Origin: Streptomyces ferrugineus
Lineage (GTDB): Bacteria; Actinomycetota; Actinomycetes; Streptomycetales; Streptomycetaceae
DNA length: 64,000 nucleotides
Direction of reading: 5' to 3'
Assembly (NCBI RefSeq): GCF_015160855.1
Contig: NZ_CP063373.1
Coordinates: 4,836,001-4,900,000, forward strand
Shown: positions 41,015-50,185 of the stretch, piece after piece
How the letters are laid out: the number at the start of each line of letters is the position of its first letter
How positions within the stretch are numbered: position 1 is the stretch's first letter
Position numbers and translations under genes: made by a program
The notes under the pieces: model-generated
The model's input: the letters and a program-made list of their open reading frames with translations, nothing else
What the model was told of the DNA's origin: nothing
The model's database searches: none

Positions 41015-42196
41015 GTGACCAACACCGTCTACGACGTCACCACCTTCAACGGCACCGTCTCCCCGCAAACCGACATCGGCAAGGTGATCAACGAGATCAT
41101 TGCCGACATCAAGTCGAAGCAGACCAGCCAGAACACCAGACCCGGCGCCGTCATCTACATCCCGCCGGGCCACTACGACCTGCTCACCCGCGTGGTCATC
41201 GACATCAGCTTCCTGACGATCAAGGGCTCGGGCCACGGCTTCCTGTCCCGGGCCATCCACGACGACACCTCTGACACCAGCAACTGGTTCGAGGTGCAGC
41301 CCGGCTCCAGCCACATCCGGGTCAAGCACACCGACGGCAACAACGAGGCGTTCCTCGTCCAGCGCTCCGGGGCACCCGCCGAGGTCGGCCGGCTCAACGG
41401 CGTCGTCTTCCAGGACTTCTGCATCGACGGCGTGGCGTCCACCAAGCCGTACGTGGAGGGCAACCACAAGATCGGCATCTCGGTCCAGTCGGACAACGAC
41501 TCGTTCCGCTTCGAGGGGATGGGCTTCGTCTACCTCACCCAGGCCATGGTCGTCCGGGGCGCCGACGCCTGCGGTTTCACCAACAACTTCGTCGCCGAGT
41601 GCGGCACTTCGATCTCCCTCACCGGTGCCTCCCAGGTCGCGAAGATCACCAACAACTACCTGATCAGCGCCTGGGCGGGCTACTCGGTCTTCGCGGAGAA
41701 CGCCGAGGGCATCCTCATCTCCGGCAACACCGTCCTGTGGGCCTGCAACATCACCCTCATCAACTCCAACCGCTGCACCATCTCCGCGAACAAGCTGCTG
41801 AGCAACTTCCCCAGCATGATCGCCCTGACGAACGGCAGCTCGGAGAACCTGATATTCGGCAACCACTTCCGCCGGGTCTACGGCGACGGCACCAGCACCC
41901 GCTACGACGACCTCTTCGGCCTCGTCCACATCAACGGAAGCGACAACGCCGTGACCGCCAACCAGTTCTCCTACTCCGTCCCAGCCGCCGACATCACACC
42001 GTCCGGAGCCGCACCCACGATCATCCTCGTCGCCGGCGGCAACCGGAACTACCTGGCCACCAACAACATCAGGGCCAACCTCGACGTGAAGGTCGTCCTC
42101 GACTCCTCCACCACCAAGACGAAGCTCCTCTACACCGCCAACGGCGACCAACTCCAGGCGCACACAAACGACTACGCGCTCGTAGCCACCCCCTGA
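41015..42196 (+). CDS. GH91 enzyme: inulin fructotransferase / difructose-anhydride hydrolase family
   Basis: 393 residues, from GTG 41015 with a ggaagga site 5 bases upstream. Right-handed beta-helix typical of GH91: VTNTVYDVTTFNG, RPGAVIYIPPGHYDLLTRVV, LTIKGSGHGF, FCIDGV, SFRFEGMGFVYL, then Asp184 in VRGADA and Glu195 in VAECGTS. These two acids, 11 residues apart, match the catalytic pair reported for inulin fructotransferases and DFA-III hydrolase. The family either makes difructose anhydrides (I or III) from inulin outside the cell or hydrolyses them inside. The predicted start gives no signal peptide, which favours an intracellular, hydrolytic role. Confidence 0.9.
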   Translation: MTNTVYDVTTFNGTVSPQTDIGKVINEIIADIKSKQTSQNTRPGAVIYIPPGHYDLLTRVVIDISFLTIKGSGHGFLSRAIHDDTSDTSNWFEVQPGSSHIRVKHTDGNNEAFLVQRSGAPAEVGRLNGVVFQDFCIDGVASTKPYVEGNHKIGISVQSDNDSFRFEGMGFVYLTQAMVVRGADACGFTNNFVAECGTSISLTGASQVAKITNNYLISAWAGYSVFAENAEGILISGNTVLWACNITLINSNRCTISANKLLSNFPSMIALTNGSSENLIFGNHFRRVYGDGTSTRYDDLFGLVHINGSDNAVTANQFSYSVPAADITPSGAAPTIILVAGGNRNYLATNNIRANLDVKVVLDSSTTKTKLLYTANGDQLQAHTNDYALVATP

Positions 42197-42230
42197 AGGG
42201 GCCACCAGGTCCACCCGGAGCGCGCCTCGG

Positions 42231-42265
42231 GGCTGTGCGGCACCTGATCGGGGTGCCGCACAGCC
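42231..42265. terminator. Strong hairpin between convergent genes
   Basis: A perfect 14-bp stem (42231-42244 and 42252-42265, ggctgtgcggcacc and its complement) with a 7-base loop lies between the GH91 stop at 42196 and the convergent GH65 stop at 42278. It can act as a bidirectional terminator. Confidence 0.88.
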
Positions 42266-42277
42266 GCGGCTGGAGCC

Positions 42278-45160
42278 TCAGGATGGCAGGCGCCACTGTT
42301 GGCTGGTGCCGCCGTTGCAGGTGTCGATCACGAGCCGGGTGCCGTTGCTCGTGCCGCCGCCCGAGGAGGTGAGGCACTTGCCGAGGGCTTGCAGCTCATC
42401 GGTGTCCTGGTCGTACGTCCACTGCTGTGAAGGGCTGCCGTCGCAGGTGTGGATCTGCACGGGTGTCCCGTCGGCGCCGGCGTCGTCGCGCACGTCCATG
42501 CACTTGCCCGCGGCCATCACGGTGCCGTTGCCGGGACGCGTCCAGTCCTGCGCGACGGTGCCGTTGCAGTCCCAGATCTGGAGCGGCGTCCCGTCACTGT
42601 TGTCGCCCCACTGGATGTCCACGCAGCGACTGCTGTCGTCGGCCGGGGTGATCGGCCCGGTGCAGCTGAACGGCTGGGGCGTCGAAGTCGGATGCCGGGT
42701 CGGGATCTGCAGCGGCGCGGCGGCGGTGACCCGATGCAGGGTGCCGGCGCCGTCGCGAACCGCCACCGGAGGGCCGGAGCGCAGGGTCAGCGTCGTGCTC
42801 CGCTGTCCGACGGAGATGTCGAAGGTGCTGCCGTGCCACTTCACCCCGGTGACATCGACGCCCGGCAACTGGGTCGGCAGGAACGGATCGACGGTGACGG
42901 CGTCGGTTCCCCAGCGCAACCCGGTGAACCCGTAGAGGAATTCCTGGAGGTAGCCGCCCTGGCCGGTGGTGAAGTTGAACGCTCCGCCGTTGCGGGTCTC
43001 GTACCACTGGTTGAACGGGGCGGCCTGGTACGGATCCACGCTGTGGCGGAGGTAGTCGTAGACCTGGCAGCCGGGCGATCCGAGGGCCGCGCTGTCGATG
43101 GCGGCGATCGCGTCCGTCATGGACGGGCCGCCCGGATCGGTGCGCCCCTTGTAGTAGTCGAGGTCGTTCTGGGCCAGGCTGGGCGACATCGGCACGGCCC
43201 AGGGGTACTGCAGCAGTGTGACGTCGGCCTGCTTGACCGTCTGTCCGTTGTAGCCGTCGAACTCGGGGTGGATGTTGAGTGCCGTGTCCACCGGGATCTT
43301 CAGGCCGTCGGCGACCTTCTCCCACGCCGGGTCGGCGGTCCGGCCCACCAGGTGCGCGGCGCGGATCGCGATGCGCAGTGACGCCTGTGCGCCGGCGTTG
43401 GTGGTCACGCTGTTGTCGACCGGGTAGTGGTACTCGTCCGGCCCCATGACGTCGTTGATGTCGTATCCGCCGGAGGAGTCGGGCACGGCGCGGGTGGCCC
43501 AGTAGTCGGCGATGCCCTTCAGCACCGGCCACGCCTTGTCCCGCAGCCACGCCCTGTCGCCGGTCACCTGGTAGTACTGCCACTGCGCCAGGGCGATGTC
43601 GGAGTTGATGTGGATCTCGTACGTGCCCCAGGGGTCCGGGGCCGTCTCCTTGCCGGTCAGCGCGCTCTCCCAGGCGAACTTGGCGCCCTTGATCGGCTGG
43701 CTGGGCGTGGACAGCTTGGCGGCGTTCTCCCGCGCCACGGACAGCGTCCTGTGCCGGTAGGAGTTCGCCCCGGCCGCTATGTCCGGGTACTGGGCCAGCA
43801 GCGCCGGGTACATCCAGGTCTCCATGTCCCAGAACACGTGACCGTCGTAACTGTCCGCGGACAGCCCGCCCGGACTGGTGCTCCAGTCGACACCGGCGCG
43901 CATGCTGGCGAGCAGGTAGAACATGGACGCGTGGATCTGCGCGGTCATGGCGGTGTCACCGGGGATCGAGATGTTCGCCTGCCACAGGCGCGCCCATGCC
44001 TGGTTGTTGCGGGCGAGCGCGCGCTGGTAGCCGCCCTTGGCGGCGCGGGCCGCGGCGATCGCGGCGGCCTGCTGCGGGCTCGCGGCTGCAAGCTTCCGGT
44101 CGGTGTCGACACTGGAGGCGATGCCCACGAACTTGGTGATCTGGATCGGGCGGCCGGCGCGGACGGGGAAGGCCGCGCTCTGCCCGGCGGTGCCGTCGCC
44201 GGCTGCCGCGATCGCCTGGGTGGGCACGGTTTTGCCGTTGACGCGCAGGACGGAGTTCAGCCCGGCGGTGACCAGTTTCCCGTCGGTCACGACGGTTTGG
44301 GACAGGGTGCCGGTCCTGCCGTTCACGTGCGACTTGGTGGCGGAGGCGTGGTGGAGTCCCCGGCCGTCGAACTCGTCCACGGCGGTGGCTGTCCCGCTCC
44401 AGTGCGGCACGACCCGCAGGCTCACCGTGCCGAGATGCCCGTCCGCGCGGTTGGCGTTGACCTCGTAGTCGAAGCTGGTGGTGTCGCCCGCGGGTGAGGT
44501 CCAGTCGTACGACGTGGTCAGCACTCCGGTGCGCAGGTTCAGCGACTGCCGGTAGTTGCTGGTGGTGCCGTCGGTGGTCGGGTCGATCGTCGTCGGTGGC
44601 TGGGCGTCGCCGTCGGTGCGGCCGAAGCGGAGCGTGGTCCAGGTCGGCAGGCCGGCCCGTTGCTCGTTGTGCTCGGTGCCCTCGGCGTAGAAGCCGGCCA
44701 GCTGGGACTGGGTGACGATGGGCGTGCTGCTGTATCCGTGACCTGCCGCGGGCACCCGCGCGGCGAGATAGCCGTTGCCGACGAACGTCGGTGAGTAGTT
44801 CCTCGACGGGTCGTTCGTGCTCAGCACCCAGCTGTCGTCGCCATGGTCCTTGCCCGGTTCGGATGCGGGCGAGGCCGGCACCGCGGCCGTGCCCAGGAGC
44901 AGGCAGCCGAGGGCCAGTCCGATGGGCGTTCTCCTCCAGGTCTGGTGTGAGCGGGCGTGCGGATGGACGGTCGCCGACCGCCCCGTGGACTCCGCAGCGC
45001 GGTAGCGGCCTCGGGTGCCGGATCCGGCGCGGTCACTCGGCCGGATCACCATCGCTACCGCAGCAGTCGCCACGGCCGTTAAGTGGCACCAGGCCGACCT
45101 TCGGTGTGAGGGACCGAGCCTCACTCCTACGTCGCCCAACGCCTCGCCGTACTCCTTCAT
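42278..45160 (-). CDS. Exported GH65 glycoside hydrolase with C-terminal CBM13
   Basis: 960 residues. After an N-terminal stretch with a signal-type helix (RRTPIGLALGCLLLGTAAVP, about residues 75-95) comes a GH65 acid-trehalase-like catalytic region (SPTFVGNGYLAARVPAAGHG, GHVFWDMETWMYPALL, and VMGPDEYHYPVDNSV holding the general-acid Glu). The last 125 residues are a ricin-B-type CBM13 with three repeats, each ending in a Q-x-W motif. So it acts outside on an alpha-glucoside and binds polysaccharide. ATG 45160 has gaggagg upstream; a later start (ATG 45052) is possible. It resembles the cytosolic GH65 at 47762. Confidence 0.87.
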   Translation of the reverse strand: MKEYGEALGDVGVRLGPSHRRSAWCHLTAVATAAVAMVIRPSDRAGSGTRGRYRAAESTGRSATVHPHARSHQTWRRTPIGLALGCLLLGTAAVPASPASEPGKDHGDDSWVLSTNDPSRNYSPTFVGNGYLAARVPAAGHGYSSTPIVTQSQLAGFYAEGTEHNEQRAGLPTWTTLRFGRTDGDAQPPTTIDPTTDGTTSNYRQSLNLRTGVLTTSYDWTSPAGDTTSFDYEVNANRADGHLGTVSLRVVPHWSGTATAVDEFDGRGLHHASATKSHVNGRTGTLSQTVVTDGKLVTAGLNSVLRVNGKTVPTQAIAAAGDGTAGQSAAFPVRAGRPIQITKFVGIASSVDTDRKLAAASPQQAAAIAAARAAKGGYQRALARNNQAWARLWQANISIPGDTAMTAQIHASMFYLLASMRAGVDWSTSPGGLSADSYDGHVFWDMETWMYPALLAQYPDIAAGANSYRHRTLSVARENAAKLSTPSQPIKGAKFAWESALTGKETAPDPWGTYEIHINSDIALAQWQYYQVTGDRAWLRDKAWPVLKGIADYWATRAVPDSSGGYDINDVMGPDEYHYPVDNSVTTNAGAQASLRIAIRAAHLVGRTADPAWEKVADGLKIPVDTALNIHPEFDGYNGQTVKQADVTLLQYPWAVPMSPSLAQNDLDYYKGRTDPGGPSMTDAIAAIDSAALGSPGCQVYDYLRHSVDPYQAAPFNQWYETRNGGAFNFTTGQGGYLQEFLYGFTGLRWGTDAVTVDPFLPTQLPGVDVTGVKWHGSTFDISVGQRSTTLTLRSGPPVAVRDGAGTLHRVTAAAPLQIPTRHPTSTPQPFSCTGPITPADDSSRCVDIQWGDNSDGTPLQIWDCNGTVAQDWTRPGNGTVMAAGKCMDVRDDAGADGTPVQIHTCDGSPSQQWTYDQDTDELQALGKCLTSSGGGTSNGTRLVIDTCNGGTSQQWRLPS

Positions 45161-45369
45161 GGGAACGCCACCTCCTCGTGGTGGGAACGCGTGGCTGTGT
45201 CACGACGGCCTGCCGATGCCGCTCACGGAGCGACATGGGTGGTGTGTGGCGCAGACCACAGGGGGGAGCTGTGGGATGGGGATTCTGGCCAACCGCGACG
45301 GGACGATGCACTTGGCGAAGAAGTCGTAGCTGCACCGCAGCTCGCTGAACCGTGGCAGCGCGGCGGATG

Positions 45370-47751
45370 TCATGGCCGGCTGAGGGTGAAACGGGCGCGA
45401 AGCAGGTCGGCGGCGCGTGAGCTGGGGCCGACGAGCAGGTCGAACGCTCCGGGCTCGACGATCCGGCGCCCTTCGGCGTCGACCAGGGAGCATGCCGCGG
45501 CGGGGATCGCCAGCCGGACCCGCACGCTGTCACCGGGTGGGACCGTGACCTGCCGCCAGGCCTTGAGTTCCCGCTCCGCCCAAGTGACGCTCGTGACCAC
45601 GTCGCTGATGTAGGCCTGCACGGTCTCCAGTACCGGCCGGGCGCCGGTGTTGGAGACGGTTACCTCGGCGCGCACCACGCCGTCCCATGCCACGACGTCG
45701 TCGAGAACGGCCAGGTCGGAGTACTCGACCGTGCTGTAGGACAGACCCTCCCCGAAGACGAAGAGGGGTTCCTGGGTCAGGTCGGCGTAACGGTCACCAT
45801 GCTGGCCGCGCACCTGGTTGTAGTAGACGGGCTGCTGCCCGACATGGCGTGGCACGGACAGGGGCAGGCGTCCCGACGGCTCGATGAGACCGAGGACGAG
45901 CTCGGCCACCGCCTGACCGCCTCGCATGCCCGGGTTGAACGCCTCGATCAGCGCTGCCGCCGCCAGCACGGCGTCGGGGAGCACCGAGGGCTTGCCGTGG
46001 AGCAGCACCACGACGACGGGTGTGCCGGTGGCGACGAGTGCCTCGAGGAGGACGACCTGTCCGCCCTGCAGCTCCAGGGTCGCGGTCGAGCAGGTTTCAC
46101 CCGTCAACGCGACGGTGTCCCCGACGACGGCGACGACGTAATCAGCCGCGCGCGCGAGGCTCACCGCCTCCGCGATCTGAGCCTCGTCGACGGGCGCGGG
46201 CGCGAACAGGGGCGGACGGGGCTGCCCGTCGGGGTACACCGGTCCTTGCGGGTCCGGCACGAGGCGCCCGATGTCGGCGCCGCGGGCGTAGGTGACCGTC
46301 CAGCCGTCAGGGACGGCCGCGCGGAACCCGTCGAGCACCGTCGTGATCGTCTCGCGCGGGTGCCCGTCCGGCATCCAGTCCACCTGACCGGATGCGCCGG
46401 CCCAGTCGCCGAGCATGGCCTGCGGGTCGTCGCCGTTGGGACCGATCACGGCGATCGTGCGAGGGGCCCCGGCGGTGACGGTGTGACCCTGACCGTCTAC
46501 GGCCTGTCCGCCGTCGAGGGGCAAGGTGCCGTCGTTGCGCAACAGCACCAGGGATCTCCGGGCGACTTCGAGGTTGAGGGCGGTGTGCTCGGCGCACCCG
46601 ATCACGTCGGCCTGGCGTGCCCGGTCCGGCGCGCGGGGGTCCTCGAACAGGCCCAGTTCCAGTTTCAGTTTCAGGATCCGCCGGACCGCCTCGTCGATCT
46701 CCTCCTCTCGCAGTCGCCCCTGCGCGACTGCTTCCTGGGCGCCCCCGAAGAAGTCGGGTGTGGTCATCACCAGGTCGTTTCCGGCCTGCACCGCGACCGC
46801 CGCGGCCTCCACGGCGTCCGCGCAGACCTTCTGCTCCCACACCATCCGGCCCACGTTGTCCCAGTCGGTCACGAGCGTGCCGGTGAACTCCCATTCGCCC
46901 TTGAGGACATCGTTCAGGAGCCACGTGTTCGCCGTGATCGGGACCCCGTCCATCGCCTGGTAGCCGAGCATGAACGTGCGGCAGCCCTCGCGAGCGACCC
47001 TCTCGAACGGCGGCAGGAACCATGAGCGCAGCTTGCGCCGACTCAGGTCCGCCTCGCTCGCGTCGCGTCCGCCCTGCGTCTCCGAGTAGCCCGCGAAGTG
47101 CTTGGCGCAGGCCAGAATTGCTGTCGGGTCGTCCAGTCCCGCTCCCTGGTATCCGCGGACCATCGCGGCGCCCAACTCCCCGATGAGCAGCGGGTCCTCG
47201 CCGAAGGTCTCGTTCACACGGCCCCATCGCAGGTCGCGGGTGACGCACAGCACCGGCGAGAAGGTCCAGTGGATACCCGTCGTGGCGACTTCGACCGCGG
47301 TGGCCCGGGCCATGCGCTCGACGAGCTCGGTGTCCCAGGTGCAGGCCATCCCCAACTGCGTGGGGAAGATCGTGGCACCCGGCCAGAACGAATGGCCGTG
47401 GATGCAGTCGTCAGCGACGAGCAGCGGTATCCCCAGCCTGGTGGCTGCCGCCAGCTCGACGGCAGCGTGCATGCGCTCGGGCGAGGCATGAAGGATCGAC
47501 CCGGCCAGCTTCGTGGCCACGATGTCTTTCAAGTCGCCCCGGGCGTCCAACTGCAGCATCTGTCCGACCTTTTCCGGCAGCGTCATGCGGGCGAGCAGAT
47601 CCTCGAGGCGTTCCTCGAGCGGTCTCGAAGGGTCCCGGTAGGGCGGCGCGGTCGCGGTCCCTGACCCCGCAGGGTGATCTGGGCGGGAGGAGAACTCTGA
47701 TCCTGACCCATGGCACGCGGTTGCCGGGTTCCGGTGTGCTTCTGAACTCAT
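45370..47751 (-). CDS. GH3 beta-glucosidase/xylosidase-like enzyme
   Basis: 793 residues from ATG 47751 (gagg site upstream). GH3 layout: TIM-barrel part with MTLPEKVGQMLQLDARGDL, RWGRVNETFGEDPLLIGELG, LACAKHFAGYSETQGGRDAS and the nucleophile Asp in GTLVTDWDNVG; then the alpha/beta sandwich (SLVLLRNDGTLPLDGG, AVIGPNGDDPQAMLGDW) and a C-terminal fibronectin-III-like domain. No signal peptide, so it acts on imported beta-linked oligosaccharides. It starts 10 bases after the GH65 gene, in one operon with the ABC importer. Confidence 0.92.
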   Translation of the reverse strand: MSSEAHRNPATACHGSGSEFSSRPDHPAGSGTATAPPYRDPSRPLEERLEDLLARMTLPEKVGQMLQLDARGDLKDIVATKLAGSILHASPERMHAAVELAAATRLGIPLLVADDCIHGHSFWPGATIFPTQLGMACTWDTELVERMARATAVEVATTGIHWTFSPVLCVTRDLRWGRVNETFGEDPLLIGELGAAMVRGYQGAGLDDPTAILACAKHFAGYSETQGGRDASEADLSRRKLRSWFLPPFERVAREGCRTFMLGYQAMDGVPITANTWLLNDVLKGEWEFTGTLVTDWDNVGRMVWEQKVCADAVEAAAVAVQAGNDLVMTTPDFFGGAQEAVAQGRLREEEIDEAVRRILKLKLELGLFEDPRAPDRARQADVIGCAEHTALNLEVARRSLVLLRNDGTLPLDGGQAVDGQGHTVTAGAPRTIAVIGPNGDDPQAMLGDWAGASGQVDWMPDGHPRETITTVLDGFRAAVPDGWTVTYARGADIGRLVPDPQGPVYPDGQPRPPLFAPAPVDEAQIAEAVSLARAADYVVAVVGDTVALTGETCSTATLELQGGQVVLLEALVATGTPVVVVLLHGKPSVLPDAVLAAAALIEAFNPGMRGGQAVAELVLGLIEPSGRLPLSVPRHVGQQPVYYNQVRGQHGDRYADLTQEPLFVFGEGLSYSTVEYSDLAVLDDVVAWDGVVRAEVTVSNTGARPVLETVQAYISDVVTSVTWAERELKAWRQVTVPPGDSVRVRLAIPAAACSLVDAEGRRIVEPGAFDLLVGPSSRAADLLRARFTLSRP

Positions 47752-47761
47752 GAGTTCGACC

Positions 47762-50077
47762 TCACGCTCTCCTCGACGCGTTGCCGGCAAGCTCACTGCT
47801 GGGCAGCAGGTCAGGCCGGCGGGTCGGCAGGATCAGCGGCGCGCCCTGACGCAGTGGGTGTGTCGCGCCCGCGATCTCGACTGTCGTCGGGAGACCTCCG
47901 GTCAGCGTGATCGTGGTGTCCTCCGGGCCGATCGCCACGTCGAACTCGCGTCCCTGCCACACCATCCGGCGCAGGGTGAGGCCGTCCAACTGAGGCGGCA
48001 GGGTCGGGTCGAGCCTGAGCCGGTCCGCACGCCAGCGCATCCCGCTGAATCCGTAAAGGAACACCTGGAGGAAACCGCCCTGTCCGGTGGTGAACGTGAA
48101 CGCGCCTCCGTGACGCTGCTCGGCGAACTGGTTGAACGGCCCGCGTATGAACGGGTCCACGCTGCGCCGCATGAAGCGGTAGGCGGCGGACCAGGGCGTA
48201 CCCAGTGCGGCGTGGGCGATGGAGTGGATGGAGTCGGTCATGGACGGGCCGTCGGGGTCGGTGCGCGGCACGTAGTAGTCGAGATCGTTCCGCGCGACCT
48301 CGGCGGGCATGGGGTGCTCCCAGGGGTACTGCAACATCACCACGTCGGCCTGCTTGACGGTGTCGCCGTCGTAGCCGTCGTACTGCGGATGGATGCCCAG
48401 ATCGTCGTCGTACGGGACCCGCAGGCCGTCGGCGACCCGGTCCCACTCGGGGTCCGCGGCCACGCCCACGACCTTTGCCGCCCGGGTGGCGATCCGCAGG
48501 GTCTCCGCGGCCGCGACGTTGGTGTACACGCTGTTGTCGACCGGGAAGTGGTATTCGTCCGGACCCATCACCTGCTTGATGTCATAGCCGCCTTCGTCAT
48601 GAGGAACGGCGGAGCTCACCCAGAACTCGGCGGCACCCTTCAGCACCGGCCAGGCCTTCTCGGCGAGCCAGCCGCGGTCGCCGGTGGCGAGGTAGTACTG
48701 CCAGTGGGCGAGGGCGACGTCAGCGGTGATGTGGTGCTCGAGGTCCCCCATTTCGAAGCCGGGTGGAGTCTGTTCGTCTCCGTGCAGCGCGCTCTCCCAG
48801 GGGAACCTCGCACCCGCGAACCCCGTTCGGGTCGCGTACTCCTGGGCCGCGGCCAGACGCTGCTGCCGATAGGTGTTCACACCCACCGCGATGTCCGGAT
48901 GCTGGGCCAGCAGCGCTGGATACATCCAGGTCTCGGTGTCCCAGAAGACGTGCCCGTTGTAACCGTCGCCGGACAGGCCGCACGGGGACAGGCTCCAGTT
49001 CACCCCGGCGCGGGTACTCTCCAGCAGGTAGAACATGCTCGCGCGGACCTGCAGCTGCAGCACCGGATCCCCCAGGACCTCGATGTCGGCCCGCCACAGG
49101 TCGGCCCACGCCGCCTCGTGCTCGGCCACCAGCTCCCCGTACCCGGTGTCCGCCGCGTCCGCTGCGGCGGCGCGAGCAGCCGACAGCGGGTCTGCGGAGT
49201 CTTGGGAGTCGGCCACGCCGACGTACTTGGTGACCGTGTACGTGCTGCCGGCCTGCACATCGAAGGTTGCCTGCACACCGACCGATTGGACCTGGTCGGT
49301 CTCGAACTCGGCGACGTGTGCCGCCACCCCGGTGGGCAGTTCCAGCCGCGACGCGAGCGCTGCGGTGATATGCGTGCCGAGCGTCGTCACCGTCTCGTAC
49401 GACTCGGCCGCCGTACCGTCGTAGCCCTTGCTCGACCGCTCGGTCAGCCTTGCGCTGGTCCCGTCGAAGATCCCAAACACACGCGCGCCGCCACTCCAGT
49501 GCGGTGTGAAGGTAAGCTGGACCGCGGCCACCCGGTGCCGGGCCTGGTGGACCAGTACCTGGTACGTGAGATCGGTGCGGCGGCCCGCCGGTGAGGTCCA
49601 CGTCGCCTGTGTGGTCAGCAAGCCGGCCCGCAGGTCCAGTGTCTGCCGGTAGTTGCTCACCGCTCCCTGCTCCCGGTCATCCTGTTCACCTGCCCGTGCC
49701 GCCTGTGGCAGCCGGCCGTAGGTGCCCGACTCGTCGGAGAACGCGAGCGTGGACCAGGTCGGGAGGTTCGCGTACTTCTCGATCGGGCCGTCCTGGGCGA
49801 AGAAGCCGGCCAGGTGCGCTTGGGTTTCGATCGGCGTCGTCGCGTATCCCGTCCCCGCCGCGGGGATCCGGCCGCCGAAATAGCCGTTGCCGAGGAAGGT
49901 CGGCGCGTAGTCGTCGTCGGTTTCGGTGGTGCTGAGCGTCCACTCGGTGTCGGGCCGGGACTTTTCTGTGGCGGTGGTGGTGTGGTCGTCGTGACCGGGA
50001 GGATCGTGCTGGGACCGCGCGGGTGCCGGGTCGTGGGTGGGGTTGTCCTGGTCGGAGAGGTCTCCGTGGGGGGTCAT
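47762..50077 (-). CDS. Cytosolic GH65 glycoside hydrolase/phosphorylase
   Basis: 771 residues from ATG 50077 (gagaaagg site upstream). GH65 signatures: APTFLGNGYFGGRIPAAGTG at about 58-77, GHVFWDTETWMYPALLAQ near 375-392, and VMGPDEYHFPVDNSV with Glu508 as general acid; C-terminal TGQGGFLQVFLYGFSGMRWR. It belongs to the acid-trehalase-like branch, which includes hydrolases of trehalose and kojibiose; phosphorolysis cannot be excluded. There is no signal peptide, unlike the paralogue at 42278. It lies between the permeases and the GH3 gene. Confidence 0.88.
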   Translation of the reverse strand: MTPHGDLSDQDNPTHDPAPARSQHDPPGHDDHTTTATEKSRPDTEWTLSTTETDDDYAPTFLGNGYFGGRIPAAGTGYATTPIETQAHLAGFFAQDGPIEKYANLPTWSTLAFSDESGTYGRLPQAARAGEQDDREQGAVSNYRQTLDLRAGLLTTQATWTSPAGRRTDLTYQVLVHQARHRVAAVQLTFTPHWSGGARVFGIFDGTSARLTERSSKGYDGTAAESYETVTTLGTHITAALASRLELPTGVAAHVAEFETDQVQSVGVQATFDVQAGSTYTVTKYVGVADSQDSADPLSAARAAAADAADTGYGELVAEHEAAWADLWRADIEVLGDPVLQLQVRASMFYLLESTRAGVNWSLSPCGLSGDGYNGHVFWDTETWMYPALLAQHPDIAVGVNTYRQQRLAAAQEYATRTGFAGARFPWESALHGDEQTPPGFEMGDLEHHITADVALAHWQYYLATGDRGWLAEKAWPVLKGAAEFWVSSAVPHDEGGYDIKQVMGPDEYHFPVDNSVYTNVAAAETLRIATRAAKVVGVAADPEWDRVADGLRVPYDDDLGIHPQYDGYDGDTVKQADVVMLQYPWEHPMPAEVARNDLDYYVPRTDPDGPSMTDSIHSIAHAALGTPWSAAYRFMRRSVDPFIRGPFNQFAEQRHGGAFTFTTGQGGFLQVFLYGFSGMRWRADRLRLDPTLPPQLDGLTLRRMVWQGREFDVAIGPEDTTITLTGGLPTTVEIAGATHPLRQGAPLILPTRRPDLLPSSELAGNASRRA

Positions 50078-50185
50078 GCGTGCCTTTCTCGGATGGGTGT
50101 TGTCGTGGGGTTCGTGGGCGGGGAGCGCTGGGTGGCCTGGGCGTAGCCCGGAGTGGAGGGAACCGGCCTTACGCACGTGCGTGAC

